A stretch of 64,000 bases of DNA from Tieghemostelium lacteum (Eukaryota > Evosea > Eumycetozoa > Dictyosteliales > Raperosteliaceae). The position numbers and the translations under genes were made by a program. Below the pieces are notes generated by a model. It was given only the letters and a program-made list of their open reading frames with translations, was not told the origin of the DNA and did no database searches. Position 1 is the first letter of the stretch; each line of letters starts with the position of its first letter. The stretch is taken from contig LODT01000021.1 in the NCBI GenBank assembly GCA_001606155.1, forward strand, positions 682,001 to 746,000, written 5' to 3'. This document shows, piece after piece, positions 34,648-45,700 of the stretch.

Positions 34648-35115
34648 ATGTGTGGTTATTTGTAACGTAAAATAATAAAAAAAAAATAAAAAAAATTACA
34701 TTTAAAAATCTCTACAAATCTTGTAAAACATCAATTTTTAATTAATAAAAATTAAGATAAATAAAATCCCAAAACATCTTATTTATTCAATTTTACTCCC
34801 CTTCTATTAAATAAATAATTTTATATTTTTCATAAAGGTTGACTGCCCTCACCATTTTACATTAAAGTCTTTAACACAATAACAAATTAAAATAAACTAT
34901 AGTAGAATATAAACTATAATGAAGAAATATAATAACTAGTAATTAGCAAACATTCTCTTATAAGAGAAACACTGCATTGGAAAGTAATTTATTTGTTTAT
35001 TTTATATTATTTTGTAAAATAATGAAATAATTTTGGTTAATTTTTATATAATTAGTTAAAATTTTTCATATTTAAACATTATAATATTGAAATAAAATAC
35101 AGTTTTTCTCAAAAT
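34648..35115. other. Divergent intergenic region (468 bp)
   Basis: Separates the three-RRM gene from the 104-residue orphan, so it should hold both promoters. AT-rich, nothing else seen. Confidence 0.4.
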
Positions 35116-35430
35116 ATGCAACCATGTCCTAACCACAAATACTATGATACAAATATACACTTTAAAAGATACCAACTGCTAGCAGATATTGATGTTTATC
35201 CAATAAGTGAGAATTGTAACCAGGCTTGTAAAGATTTAATGAAAAAGTTGTATAACGAACTAATAGAATTTGCCAAAGTGTGCAAACTTTATTTCAAATA
35301 CCACGAATTTAAGGGCAATTATATTGAGCGTAATGTTGGGGTACTACTTTTCAAATCATATTTAGAAGGTAAAACTGACGATGGAGATGACAAATCCCTC
35401 ATTTCAAAGAAGAGAAATAAAATAAAATAA
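35116..35430 (+). CDS. Small orphan protein, 104 residues
   Basis: Intronless. The family is not recognised. The start MQPCPNHKYYDTNIHFKRY has Cys and His, then two likely amphipathic helices (NQACKDLMKKLYNELIEFAKVCKLY) and a basic tail (SLISKKRNKIK). There is no signal peptide or membrane helix. The composition is protein-like and not low-complexity, and the flanking A-rich leader is typical of genes here, so it is probably real. Confidence 0.5.
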   Translation: MQPCPNHKYYDTNIHFKRYQLLADIDVYPISENCNQACKDLMKKLYNELIEFAKVCKLYFKYHEFKGNYIERNVGVLLFKSYLEGKTDDGDDKSLISKKRNKIK

Positions 35431-36040
35431 CATATGTACAGAGTTTTTTATTGCTGGTATCTATATCAATGAGAGTATTCTGGGTGGTGTATACTTCATC
35501 AAGTTGCATATTTAAATTTTTAAAGGGTAATAATTTCAGAAATTTATAACCAAAAAAGATAAAGTTAAAAAATATCAAAAATCATCTTTACAAACTGTAA
35601 TTACTTTGCATGAATATTCAAATCATTCTAATATTATATGATTATTATTTATTTATTTTTATAACAATCTACCACCATATAAAATTATTTAGAGAGATTA
35701 TAATCTCTATTTTTAAAAATATTGTTCAAAAAATTAGATTTCTATTATAAGATTTATCTGAAATGTCCCATAGTTCAGTGTGTATGAAAATTAAAATAGA
35801 AATGTATACTTTTTAGGACTAAAAACAAACAAATCAAATCATTATTGGTCTATTTATTTTGAAATAACCATATTTTCTGTTGTAAAAAAAAATAATGTGC
35901 ATTTTATTGGGGGATAGACACCCACTAACACACATTGACATTGAACTCCCTTGAATTTTTCATTGAATATACTAATTTGTAAACTGGTTTTAGAGACATG
36001 AATGTGTAATATAAATTATTTTTAATACAACTTCTCCAAT
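35431..36040. other. Intergenic region with a 16-bp palindrome
   Basis: About 610 bp between two small plus-strand genes. It contains the perfect palindrome AGAGATTATAATCTCT (35693-35708). It could be a hairpin or dimer-binding site, or chance in AT-rich DNA. Nothing else stands out. Confidence 0.4.
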
Positions 36041-36310
36041 ATGAATTCTATAACAAGTTCAAATGAAACTATTCCATCAAATATAGAAAAGTATGATATA
36101 GTTGTTAGACAAAGATACCATATAATAGTATGTTTCATTTTGGGTATATTTTTATGGTTTCCATGGTTCTATGGATTTAAGTTTTTAAGAAAAACTGATA
36201 GGATACTCAAATGTTTTTCAAGTTTATCAATATTTATGATAATGTTATATTTGATAGGTGTTTTATTAATATTATCAATATATCACTATAAACTCGATAA
36301 AAGTTTTTAA
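36041..36310 (+). CDS. Small two-helix membrane protein
   Basis: Intronless, 89 residues, ATG chosen as the first in frame. There is a short polar Ser/Asn N-terminus, then a hydrophobic helix (HIIVCFILGIFLWFPWFYGF), a basic loop (KFLRKTDRILK) and a second helix (SIFMIMLYLIGVLLILSIYHY). A basic loop between the helices suggests both ends face away from the cytosol-facing loop. I do not recognise the family. Confidence 0.55.
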   Translation: MNSITSSNETIPSNIEKYDIVVRQRYHIIVCFILGIFLWFPWFYGFKFLRKTDRILKCFSSLSIFMIMLYLIGVLLILSIYHYKLDKSF

Positions 36311-37008
36311 AGAAACCTATAACATTACACTGTAGATTCTCATTATCTACTAAATCTATAATAAAGAAATATTGTATTTATAAAAAAACTAACTAAAGTC
36401 TAAAGAGGAGTTGTTGTGATTTAAAGGGATATAACGAAAACGGTACAGAAAAATTCTTAATCATTTATTAAAATTTTCTTGAATAACCATCTGTGATCTT
36501 TTAGCAACCTTTGGACTATTAAGTATAGAACTATATAAATTTAATATAGAACCATACATTATTGACACCAGTTGGCAAAAAGGGCCAGACATAACCTCAT
36601 CATTGAGACTGTGAGTGTGCGTGCACTAACCATATGTGTTGTGGAAGTGTATAATACAAAAACATTACATTTGTCTCTTCTAAATCAAGCATCTTGTTGA
36701 TTTTATAGAGCTCTTAAAATGTACTTCAAAATTAGCACTAGGCAATTATAAATACTAGCAGTATTACAAATGATGAGTTGATTGATCATGAACTGGAGAT
36801 GTTGGGGGGAGAGTTTGTTTTAAAACAGGGGAGTTGGTGTAGGAGTAGGAGTAGGATTAGGAATTGGGGGAGTTGGGGGGTTTTGTATATGTATATATAT
36901 ATATAAAATATATAAATAAAATGAAAAAAACATTATTTGAAATGTGGTGATATTTAATATAAATTTTGCGATTGTGTAAATTGAGGGGAGTGGGGGTGGG
37001 ATTGGAAA
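36311..37008. other. 3' intergenic region with G-rich tract
   Basis: About 700 bp between the two-helix gene and the 3' end of the regulator gene on the other strand. It includes unusual G clusters at 36803-36890 and 36980-37001, listed separately. Confidence 0.45.
36803..36890 (+). repeat. G-rich tract with quadruplex potential
   Basis: Within about 90 bases there are runs of six, four, five and six G, with repeated AGGAGT units between. A second cluster (GGGGAGTGGGGGTGGG) lies about 100 bp on. The complementary C-rich strand would be in the 3' UTR of the minus-strand gene ending at 37009. Confidence 0.6.
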
Positions 37009-38565
37009 TTAATTGCACAAGATACTTCTGAGAGCAGTGTTTTGACATGTAAATGGTTTTAGAGTTACCTTATTGATGACAGTAGATAAATTGGACCATT
37101 GATCTTCATCGTGTTCATTCAATTTAACAACAACATTACCAGAATCTTGAAACTCCAGATTAAAAGCAGAGATTTTAAATACTGAAGTTAGAGATTCACG
37201 AAACTCTGAGAAACTCTTGATTTTGGAGATATCAATAATCTTATAAGAAGGACTATTTTGTATTTTACAAAATATATATTGACAAATGCTAATATTGTTT
37301 TCTTTTACCAAATGTTGTTGTGGTGGTGGAGAAATGAGATTGGTTGATGATGTTGAACTTGATAATGGTTGATATTTTGGAGTACTTGGTAAAGCTTGTT
37401 CTTGATCACTGCTACTATCATCACTATTAAAATCTTGTAAAGTTTTTACTTTTTTAGACATTATCGAAAGTGATAAAAGTGGGTTAAATTCATTATTATA
37501 ATTGTTGTTGTTGTTGTGGTAATTGTTGTTATTCATTGAAATTGTTGTTGTTGTTGAAAAATTATCGAAACTTCTTTTTTTACTATTATTATTATTAATT
37601 TCAGGAACTTGACTTAATTTAGTTGGTGATGGTGGTGACAATGGTGTGAATTTAATTGGTATTGAATGATTATAAGATAGTGGTGATTGTGGTGGTGAAT
37701 AACTATTCAAAGAATTACCATTAGCATAATACTTTAATGGTTGTGTTGAATTTCCTGTTGATATCAAATTTGGTGAAGAATTTGGTGACTGATAAAAATA
37801 ATTTTGGAATAACATATTGTTATTATTGGTATTATGTTGCTGATATTGATTAATATTATTATTATTTAAACTAATAATATTTTGTTGTTGTTGTGGTACT
37901 GGAGATGTTAATTGTTGTTGTTGTGGTTGTTGTTGTGGTTGTTGTTGAGTTGATTTTGTTGGTAAAATTGTAATGGTATCAGAATTTCTGATAAATGTTA
38001 GATTAGCTTTAGTTAGATTATTTTCAATGTCTTTAAGAGAGGTACCAAGACGTTCGTGATTATTTGCAATCCATTCAGAGAGGGCAATGTTTACTAAATG
38101 TATATGATTGAGAGCTACTAAACCATGTAATGAAGAGACACCATTACCACTAGATCCCAAAGTTGGACTGTCATCAGTAGAACAATTACTACCAGTACTA
38201 CTATTCATACTCTGAAGAGTTGGACTAGATGGTAATTGTTGATTACCACTGTTATTGTTACTATTAGTACCCCAATTGATAAAATGTAATGATGAGAGAC
38301 GAGCTTTAGATTTCTCACTGATTAGTAATCTGTAACCTTCATGTTTCTTTGTCAGACGATTAAATCTACCTCTTAGAGTGGATAAATTGACTTGAAACAA
38401 TGCAGCCAAAGTTCTATCTGGAAAGTAAGTTGGTTCACCTTCCTTATTGCAAAAGTACTGTATTGTAATAGATTCGTTACTCTTTGACTGATGAATTTCA
38501 TATTCCTGTACAAAAAGATCTTTTGTATCTGTGAATGGTATAGTTCCAATATTTGATTCAACCAT
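37009..38565 (-). CDS. Putative regulatory protein, Asn/Gln/Ser-rich
   Basis: Intronless, 518 residues. Two conserved-looking ends flank a long low-complexity middle. The N-terminal block (about 30-100) includes EGEPTYFPDRTLAALF and LRGRFNRLTKKHEGYRLL, which has the feel of a small basic, possibly DNA-binding, domain. The middle has Asn, Gln, Ser and Pro runs with an SSDDSSSDQEQ-like acidic patch. The C-terminal block (about 425-518) includes FREFRESL-like and FQDSGNVVVKLNEHDEDQW segments, which could be a PB1/ubiquitin-like fold. I do not recognise the family. A role in transcription is guessed from composition and from the 2.6-kb gene-free upstream region. Confidence 0.6.
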   Translation of the reverse strand: MVESNIGTIPFTDTKDLFVQEYEIHQSKSNESITIQYFCNKEGEPTYFPDRTLAALFQVNLSTLRGRFNRLTKKHEGYRLLISEKSKARLSSLHFINWGTNSNNNSGNQQLPSSPTLQSMNSSTGSNCSTDDSPTLGSSGNGVSSLHGLVALNHIHLVNIALSEWIANNHERLGTSLKDIENNLTKANLTFIRNSDTITILPTKSTQQQPQQQPQQQQLTSPVPQQQQNIISLNNNNINQYQQHNTNNNNMLFQNYFYQSPNSSPNLISTGNSTQPLKYYANGNSLNSYSPPQSPLSYNHSIPIKFTPLSPPSPTKLSQVPEINNNNSKKRSFDNFSTTTTISMNNNNYHNNNNNYNNEFNPLLSLSIMSKKVKTLQDFNSDDSSSDQEQALPSTPKYQPLSSSTSSTNLISPPPQQHLVKENNISICQYIFCKIQNSPSYKIIDISKIKSFSEFRESLTSVFKISAFNLEFQDSGNVVVKLNEHDEDQWSNLSTVINKVTLKPFTCQNTALRSILCN

Positions 38566-41177
38566 TTTGTTTTTATCTGTCAGTCTGTTTTCTATAGTTG
38601 ATGTGAGAGAGTGTGTGTGTGAAATATTTCTATGTGAAAAATGTTGATTCTTTTGTTGTGTTGTTATTGTTGAGTATTGTAACTTTATATAATATCCTTT
38701 AATAAAATTCTTATTGTATGGATAGTTATTTATAGTTGTAATTAATGTGATGATTGTGAAAAAGTATTTGAAAACTATCGAAATTAATTAATTATTGTAA
38801 AAATTCTATTTTTAAATTGATTAATGAATGTTAATATACTTTTTTTTTTGGTTTTAGAATTTTGGGTTTTTTGGATGGTTTGTGCAATAAATTATGAATT
38901 GAAGCAGAGAGCAGGGTTGGAAAATAAGACGTGTCTTTTTATATATAGAAACTCTACTCTAAATGAACATCAATCGAGAATGTCTATGTAATAAATCAAT
39001 AGGTATTTTTTGTTTTGTTTTTTTTTTTTTTTTTTTTTGTTTGTTTATCCAATATTCCTCCTGCTTGAAGAAATTGTAGTGAACAAAGTATTAAGAGCAG
39101 TAGTAAATGGGGTTGGTTCAATAAATGATGTGTATGAAAGACCACCTTTGGAATTGAGAGAAATGTACAAGAGTGAAAGTGAAGGGGTAGGGGTGAATGT
39201 GTGTAAAATGAGATAGAGTGGAAAATGGTGTTTTTATGATAATATTAAAATACACTAATGTCCATATATAATGGTGAAGGACAAAGAATTCAAGAAATCT
39301 TCTAAAAACAACAACAAAGAGGTAAAACTATTTAAAAACCTCTAACCAAATTTATAAATTCCAAATGGATTATTTTGTTTAATAACAAGATTAACTTCCT
39401 TGTTTGGTCATATTAATAATTGAATTAACCTAGATAGATTCAAATTGAAAATCTATAGATATTGATGAAGGGAAGGGGGGAGTAAATACCATCCCACTAA
39501 CCTTTGATTTTTTGTTAAACCCACTCAACACCATGTGTCTCTTTACTATCTATTGAAAAACTAAACGCCACAAATAAACAACAACACTATAAACACGGTG
39601 ATATCTGTGTGTGTGTATGGTATTTCTATTAATTGTTTTTTCCTTTATCACCCACACACGAAAAAAACACCACACTATTAAACAAAGATATAGGGGTAGT
39701 GTGGGTTGATAACATTTCACACTGTTCTAGTGTATGTGTGTGTGTATATCTACTTAGATATTAAATGGTATCTGTACTAAATTGGGGTTTTTTTTGGAAA
39801 AAAATTGTTGATGTTGTTTGGTGTGTTTTGATTAATGTGGAAATTCCAAAAGTGTACAACAATATTCTCAATGAACATAAAGTGTAGTGTGTGTGTTTGT
39901 GTTTGTTGTATTTGAACAATATATTTAATAATTGTCTAAATAACAATTATTATAAAATGATTAAGGTAAATTCCAAATCATCATATATAATGATAGACAC
40001 AATTGTGGTATTGTTAAATGATTCTGTTGCTTCTACACTACTAAACCTCTGCTTCTAACACTATTTCTCTGTGAAGGTGTGGGGATCTTTAATTACTTAC
40101 TTTTTAATTTCTAAAGGTTTTAATTATAAAATCTAAGTGTTTGGTTTTTGCGATTAAACAAAAAAAAAAAATAAAATAAATGGTTGTTTAGAAAAAAAAA
40201 AAACAAAAATTTTTTAAAAATGGTGATTACTTTCAGTGCTGTTGTTGAATTAAAAAAAAAATCCCAACCTGGGTTTTCTTCACTTTCAGATTATTTTAAA
40301 ACTAAAAAGTATTAACGAAAATAAGAAGATTGTGTGGTGTACTGGAAATATGTAAAGTTTGATGAAATTTCAAATTGATCGATTTGTTTGATATCGATGA
40401 TAATTGTAAATAGCAATAAAATAGTTGTTGATAATATCTAATTGATTTGATGTGTGTTGTTAATATAATAAAAAAAGAAATAAAAAAAATCGAACCTTTT
40501 TATAGAGGTCCAGAGATTTTTAATGTATTTCTTTTGAATTTAGGTAAATTGTTTTAATTATCAATTCACAGGTCAATTAATAAATTAGATTTAAAATTTG
40601 TTTTGCCTTAGTTGTGAAATTATAAAAAAATTGAGATGGGCCTCTTCCTCATCATAATAATATCAGTTTGGAGGACTAAAATAATGAATTGCAAAAAAAA
40701 ATCTTTTTACTAAATTCTCAAAAAATATCTAGGACCCATCAAAACTCAATTTTCACTATCAATTCACCTTCGTCTATAAAAATAGATTTACCTTCGTGTC
40801 AGAAATTAGGATAATGGTCTCTTTGCAATGTAGATTTCATAGGACTTTCACTTTTTATATTTTTTTGATTGAAATTTAAAATTTAATAGATTGATTTATT
40901 AATTTGATTTATCTGAAAGAATACAGAAATTCTTAAATGGTGTAAATAAACACTTTTAAGATCTTTTTTCGACTCTTTACCAAATTCCTTTGCAATAAAG
41001 ATCTAAACATTGTTCTACACAAATTTTAATAAGTGAGCAGTATTGCTTCTATAGCACCCCTCACACAAAATTTACAATAAAATCATAACATTATAATAAT
41101 TTAAATATAGAAGATAGATCCATATTCCATTACATAGTAGTTATAAAATGTGATTTCTTTATTAGAATTAACTACTA
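38566..41177. other. Gene-free region of 2.6 kb
   Basis: The longest non-coding stretch of the window, upstream of the regulator gene. It has a 22-base T run (39018-39039), TG/GT-rich patches around 39600-39910 and many short homopolymers. A 68-codon frame starting in the T run looks like chance. Large upstream regions in dictyostelids often accompany developmentally controlled genes; I cannot point to a specific site. Confidence 0.45.
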
Positions 41178-42272
41178 TTATTCATCAAGATTAATAATTT
41201 CAGTATGACCAGTATTCTCAAGATCAATTTCTATTGGACCTCCTCCTATATTTTGATTACTTTCATTCACTTCAATTATATTTCCACTATTGTTATTGTT
41301 ATTATTATTATTATTATTTACATTTTGATCATCTGAATTATTTTGATGATCCATTGGATTATTTTCAGATGAAATTTCAGTTGAAGTAGTATCATCATTT
41401 GTAGGATTATTACTACTTTCGTCATTCCCATCTGTATTATTATTTTGAAGATTACTTTCAATATCATTATTATCAATTTGATTATTAGTTTGATCATCCA
41501 TTGATACATCAGCATCATTATTGTTATTATCAATATTTGTACTATTTTGATTATTTTGATCTACTATATGATTATTTTCATTTTGCATAATTTCATTCTC
41601 CCCACTAGTATTCATATTAATAGTACTAGGTGTTGTAGATTGATTAACAACTATATTCTCACTACTATTACTATTATTATTACTAGTATTACTGGTATTA
41701 CTAGTGTTATTATCACTATAGTTAATAGTATTGTTATTGATATTACTATTACTATTATTATTATTATTGTTGTTGTTGTTGTTATTATTATTATTTACAT
41801 TGTTATTTAGAATAGTATTACTATTGGTTAGATTTTGATTTGTAAATAGATTATTTAAGTTACTATTTAATTGAGATAATAGATCGTCCATTGTTCCTCT
41901 AGTTTGTTTTACTGAGGATAGTTTTTGAGATAGTTTTGTTGATAATTTCTCGGGGTGTTCTTTATGACCTATCAGTGATGGTCCATTTATAATGTTACTA
42001 TATATGAGGTTTTGTTTATGAATTTCCATAGTTGCGCAAAACTCATCACAACATAATTCAAATTCCTCTAATTTCTGTGCTAATTCTAAACATAATTCAG
42101 CTCTCTTTACAGGATCACTAATCATCTACTATTAGTATCCATACTGTTTCCACTATTGTTTATATAGTACATACTCTGACTGAACTAAAACTTTAGATAA
42201 TGGATGAATCGCATTTTGTAATTTAGTTTTTAATGGTTGTAATAACTTACTAGATGAACTTGCATTGCTCAT
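41178..42272 (-). CDS. Mediator subunit 29-like protein
   Basis: Two exons, 42272-42175 and 42117-41178, 345 residues. The join uses GTATGT as donor and ATTAG as acceptor; the nearer TAG acceptors would bring a stop. The resulting N-terminus (LLQPLKTKLQNAIHPLSKVLVQS, then LCLELAQKLEEFELCCDEFCATM) fits the two-helix pattern of Med29, whose animal version reads CLEEFYALCDQLELCLRLAH. The whole of the rest is Asn/Ser/Thr/Asp-rich low-complexity, ending in an acidic EIDLENTGHTEIINLDE. Med29 sits in the Mediator tail/head contact region and is nuclear. The assignment rests on about 70 residues, so it is moderate. Confidence 0.6.
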
Positions 42273-42416
42273 ATTTTCAACTTTCAAGTTTTTAATTGAA
42301 AATGAGTTTTTGAAAAAAAGAATTTTTAAATGACATGTGTGTTCCTTTTGTCAAAAAAAATTTGCTATCGAACAACAAACAGCATAACTAAATTGATCTT
42401 GTCAGGTAGATTGATT

Positions 42417-42427
42417 AAAAAACAAAA
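42417..42427 (-). terminator. RNA polymerase III terminator of tRNA-Sec
   Basis: TTTTGTTTTTT on the minus strand begins immediately after the discriminator base, as expected for Pol III termination. Confidence 0.8.
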
Positions 42428-42514
42428 CGCTCCCATGGTTGAATCGAACAACTCGGCATCTCTGCCGCAATAGATTTGAAGTCTATTCCTACCGCCAGGC
42501 AGGCTCACAGAAGC
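42428..42514 (-). tRNA. Selenocysteine tRNA, anticodon UCA
   Basis: 87 nt on the minus strand with the full tRNA-Sec layout: a 9-bp acceptor stem (GCTTCTGTG with CATGGGAGC, including G-T pairs), a 6-bp D stem (CCTGCC/GGTAGG) with a 4-base loop, a 6-bp anticodon stem (AATAGA/TCTATT) with loop CTTCAAA and anticodon TCA at 42477-42479, a long variable arm (CGGCA-GAGA-TGCCG), a 4-bp T stem (GTTG/CAAC) with loop TTCGATT, and discriminator G at 42428. The 9+4 arrangement and 87-nt length match eukaryotic tRNA-Sec and no other tRNA. No intron. It is first charged with Ser and then converted to selenocysteine for UGA recoding. It lies between the Med29-like and BEACH genes. Confidence 0.93.
42441..42449 (-). 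promoter_or_regulatory. Internal B box of the tRNA-Sec gene
   Basis: GTTCGATTC on the minus strand is a good TFIIIC B-box match inside the T arm. I did not find a clear additional B box downstream, which many dictyostelid tRNA genes have. Confidence 0.75.
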
Positions 42515-42717
42515 AACTAAATTATTAAAAGTTATTAACTTATGAACAGAGATTTTTACAATTTCAATTTAAATTATGGAAATAAACAACAGATTTTCTC
42601 AAAAATTTTAATATTTATGATTATAAATGGTTATTGATTATTTTAAGAATAAAATCAATGAAAAATAGATTAACTAAAGTAGAAATAAAAGGAGAGGGTA
42701 ATAATAATTTATAATTT

Positions 42718-45700
42718 TTATTCTTTGACAAATGGTATTATAATTAAATTACCATCATTTAGACCAATCATTAGATATTTTTCATGAGAGATGAGGGCAA
42801 TAGTTCTGATGGTAGTTGGCGATTCAAAACTATTGACAATGTTAAGGTCAGGTAGTGAACGTACTTTTACACCTTTTGAGCCACCAGTGACTAGGAATTG
42901 TTGACTGTCACCAACACCCAATACACCACCCTTCTTTTGAAGTGATCCTGTGAGTTTTAAATCATAGATTCTCTCATCACACTGATCCATTTTTAGTAAT
43001 TTACCATTAAATGAGTGTACATAGAGATAAGATTGTGAACAATAGGAGATTATATATTGACCTGCTGTACTGATTTTAACCATTTCCACAGATCCTTGGT
43101 GGGCCATAGATCTTACATAGGTACCTGTTCTCAATGTATGTAGAATTGATTTTCTATCCATACCACCACTGACTATCAGATCCCATTCTTCATTGACATC
43201 CAAACAATTTACAGTATCATTGTGACTGCATAACCTGTACAATGGTTTAGTTCTGGGATCTTTGATGAGAGTTGATAAGTCATCCCATACTAGAACTGTT
43301 GTATCCGTACTTGCAGTAGCAAGGGTTCTTCCACTGCCTCCCATGGATATACAGGTAACAATACCTCTATGAAAGTCTCTGTATAATCTATGAATTCTTC
43401 CATTTTGGATATTACAACACTTGAATATAGAGTCCCAGTTAGCACATGAGAACAGCATCTTTCCATCCGGTGTAATTGCAAAACAGTTACTGATGCATGA
43501 AACAGTGTCTGACATGAACAGTGTATCTATCTGTTTCTCTTTATAGGTTGATAATGTCTTATCAATATCAAATGTAAATGGCAGACCGTTGGAAGGTGAG
43601 TTTACAAACTGATTAACAGCCATAACACCATCTCTGTAAACTAGTACGATATCATCACTATCTTGACAGCACCCAATATGTACTAAAGGTATACTATTGT
43701 TAGTCTTAAGTATCTTAAACTGATACTGCTGTTGACTATTTGGTGAAGTAGGTTGTTGAGACTGAGCACTATTCAAATTCAAAGAAGAAGGAAAGAGATT
43801 AGTGAACTTACTCAACAAATCTCTAGGAGGTCTATTCAACTCCTTCAGCGACTTTCTCTGGGGATGTGCTTTTTTAAACAACTGAGGAGGAGTCTGACCA
43901 AACTCCTTTATCTGAGATTCTATAGAATGTCTAGCATCTGGATCATCACGTTGCAAGGCCACATTATTCTCATAAGTCAGATAAAAGAATACATTATTAG
44001 CCTCTAATGCGGAAGGTCCAGTTTGCTTATATCCAAAAATCAAGTCGATCCAATGATGTATATTCATACTGACATACTCTGATTCCAGTGCTTCTCTCAT
44101 CTTTTGAACAAAAACCTCTGGAGATTGGTTAGACCATTTAGGAAGTATCAAATCCCCGTTAGGACTAGACTGAAAATTGAATTGAAACTGTTCGTTATTA
44201 CTTATAAATTCAGGTAGATAATAGAACTCTGGTGTCAGTTCTTTTACATCAGAGAGATTTGGACTTGTTACCCCATCCCACATTTTATCCATTGACTCAA
44301 ACATTCTCTGAGCGTGATCAAAGACTCCAGATTGCAATTGTAAATGACAACTTGTGAATGGTTCCATTCTGACTAGATAGTAACTTACAATACCTCCACT
44401 ACTGTAATGACTGCCATAGAGAAATGCTGGGATATCAGGATCCATTAATGCTTGTGATCTCTTGATTAGTGTATCTAATCTCTGTTGGTTTAGAGCTCCA
44501 ATTGGTTTACGAAGGTCTCTAAAAGTGGACTCTACAGTCAAATCCAAAACCTCAGATTTATAGTCAGCTAGAACTTGTGGGAATACAGGGTACTGTGAGA
44601 TATCATTATAAGTTCTACCAGCTATACTATTCAAAGACATGAGATACTCAAAATTACTAATCTCTCTATCTTTCCATTTTTGAGTGAGTTTAAGACGTTT
44701 GAGTATCTTTTCTGGACTGTCAGACCATTTCACTTTGAGATTGGGTGGATGACAACTTACAATCTTTTGATAGACATGCATTGACTCTTGATCTGATTGA
44801 AAGTTAAACATATAGGTTTTGGTATTGATAAACAGTTCCAAACTATTCCATCTCAATAGATATCTGACACGATGTAGTTCTGTTAAATCTCGTAACTTCC
44901 AATAGTATACATTTTTTACACGGTAACTTCCACAATCAGGATCCTGAATTCTTCTACCTTGAATATCAAATCTATAGTCCTTCTCATAGCTTATATAGGA
45001 AGTTGTAATGATAAACTTTCCAGGGAATGCACCAATAGGTGTAACCATCTGACATCCATACACTCCAACCACTTTCTCTTCAATTTGAACATCATTTTGG
45101 AAATTATTTGTCAAATTATTCAAAGTATCTTTTGATTTCTCTGATACAGTATCAGAATTACTACTTCCAGGTGACAATAACTCACTTATACTTATAGGTG
45201 ATATCAAACCACTAATACTAACAATTGGTGAATTATTATTATTACTATTATTATTATTATTATTATTATTACTATTAGCATTATTTGAATTATAGTTGTT
45301 ATTACTATTATTTACAGGTGAGAGTGAATTTGGTGATGTACTTGATGTTGTTAATAATGATAATTTACTTGGTGATTTTAATATAGTTGGTGTTGAGTCT
45401 ATACTTGATTGTGTTGTTGTTGTTGATGTTGTTGTTGTAGTTGATGTGGTTGTATTTGGATTTGATGATTTAATTGGGGTACCTAAACTAGAAGATAATG
45501 ATTGAAGATCTTTACATTCAAATTCTTTATAGAGTGTAGATAGATGAGGTAAAGGTGGATCAGTTTTAATCTGTAAAATCATATTACCTAAACCATCACC
45601 AGTATCTTGATTTATATAAAATGTCTCTTTTTCAGTCTGATAGATATCAATGATAATTCTTCTGTTTCTACCATACTTGTTTTGCTTTGATAAACCTTTA

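Noticed and set aside
39010-39216. 68-codon ORF in the gene-free region
   Set aside because: It begins in a long T run (poly-Phe), has no family likeness, and lies in what is probably the leader or promoter of the minus-strand regulator gene.
42118-42125. Start of the Med29-like protein at its internal ATG
   Set aside because: An upstream exon with a good GTATGT donor restores the conserved first helix, so that ATG lies within the predicted intron.
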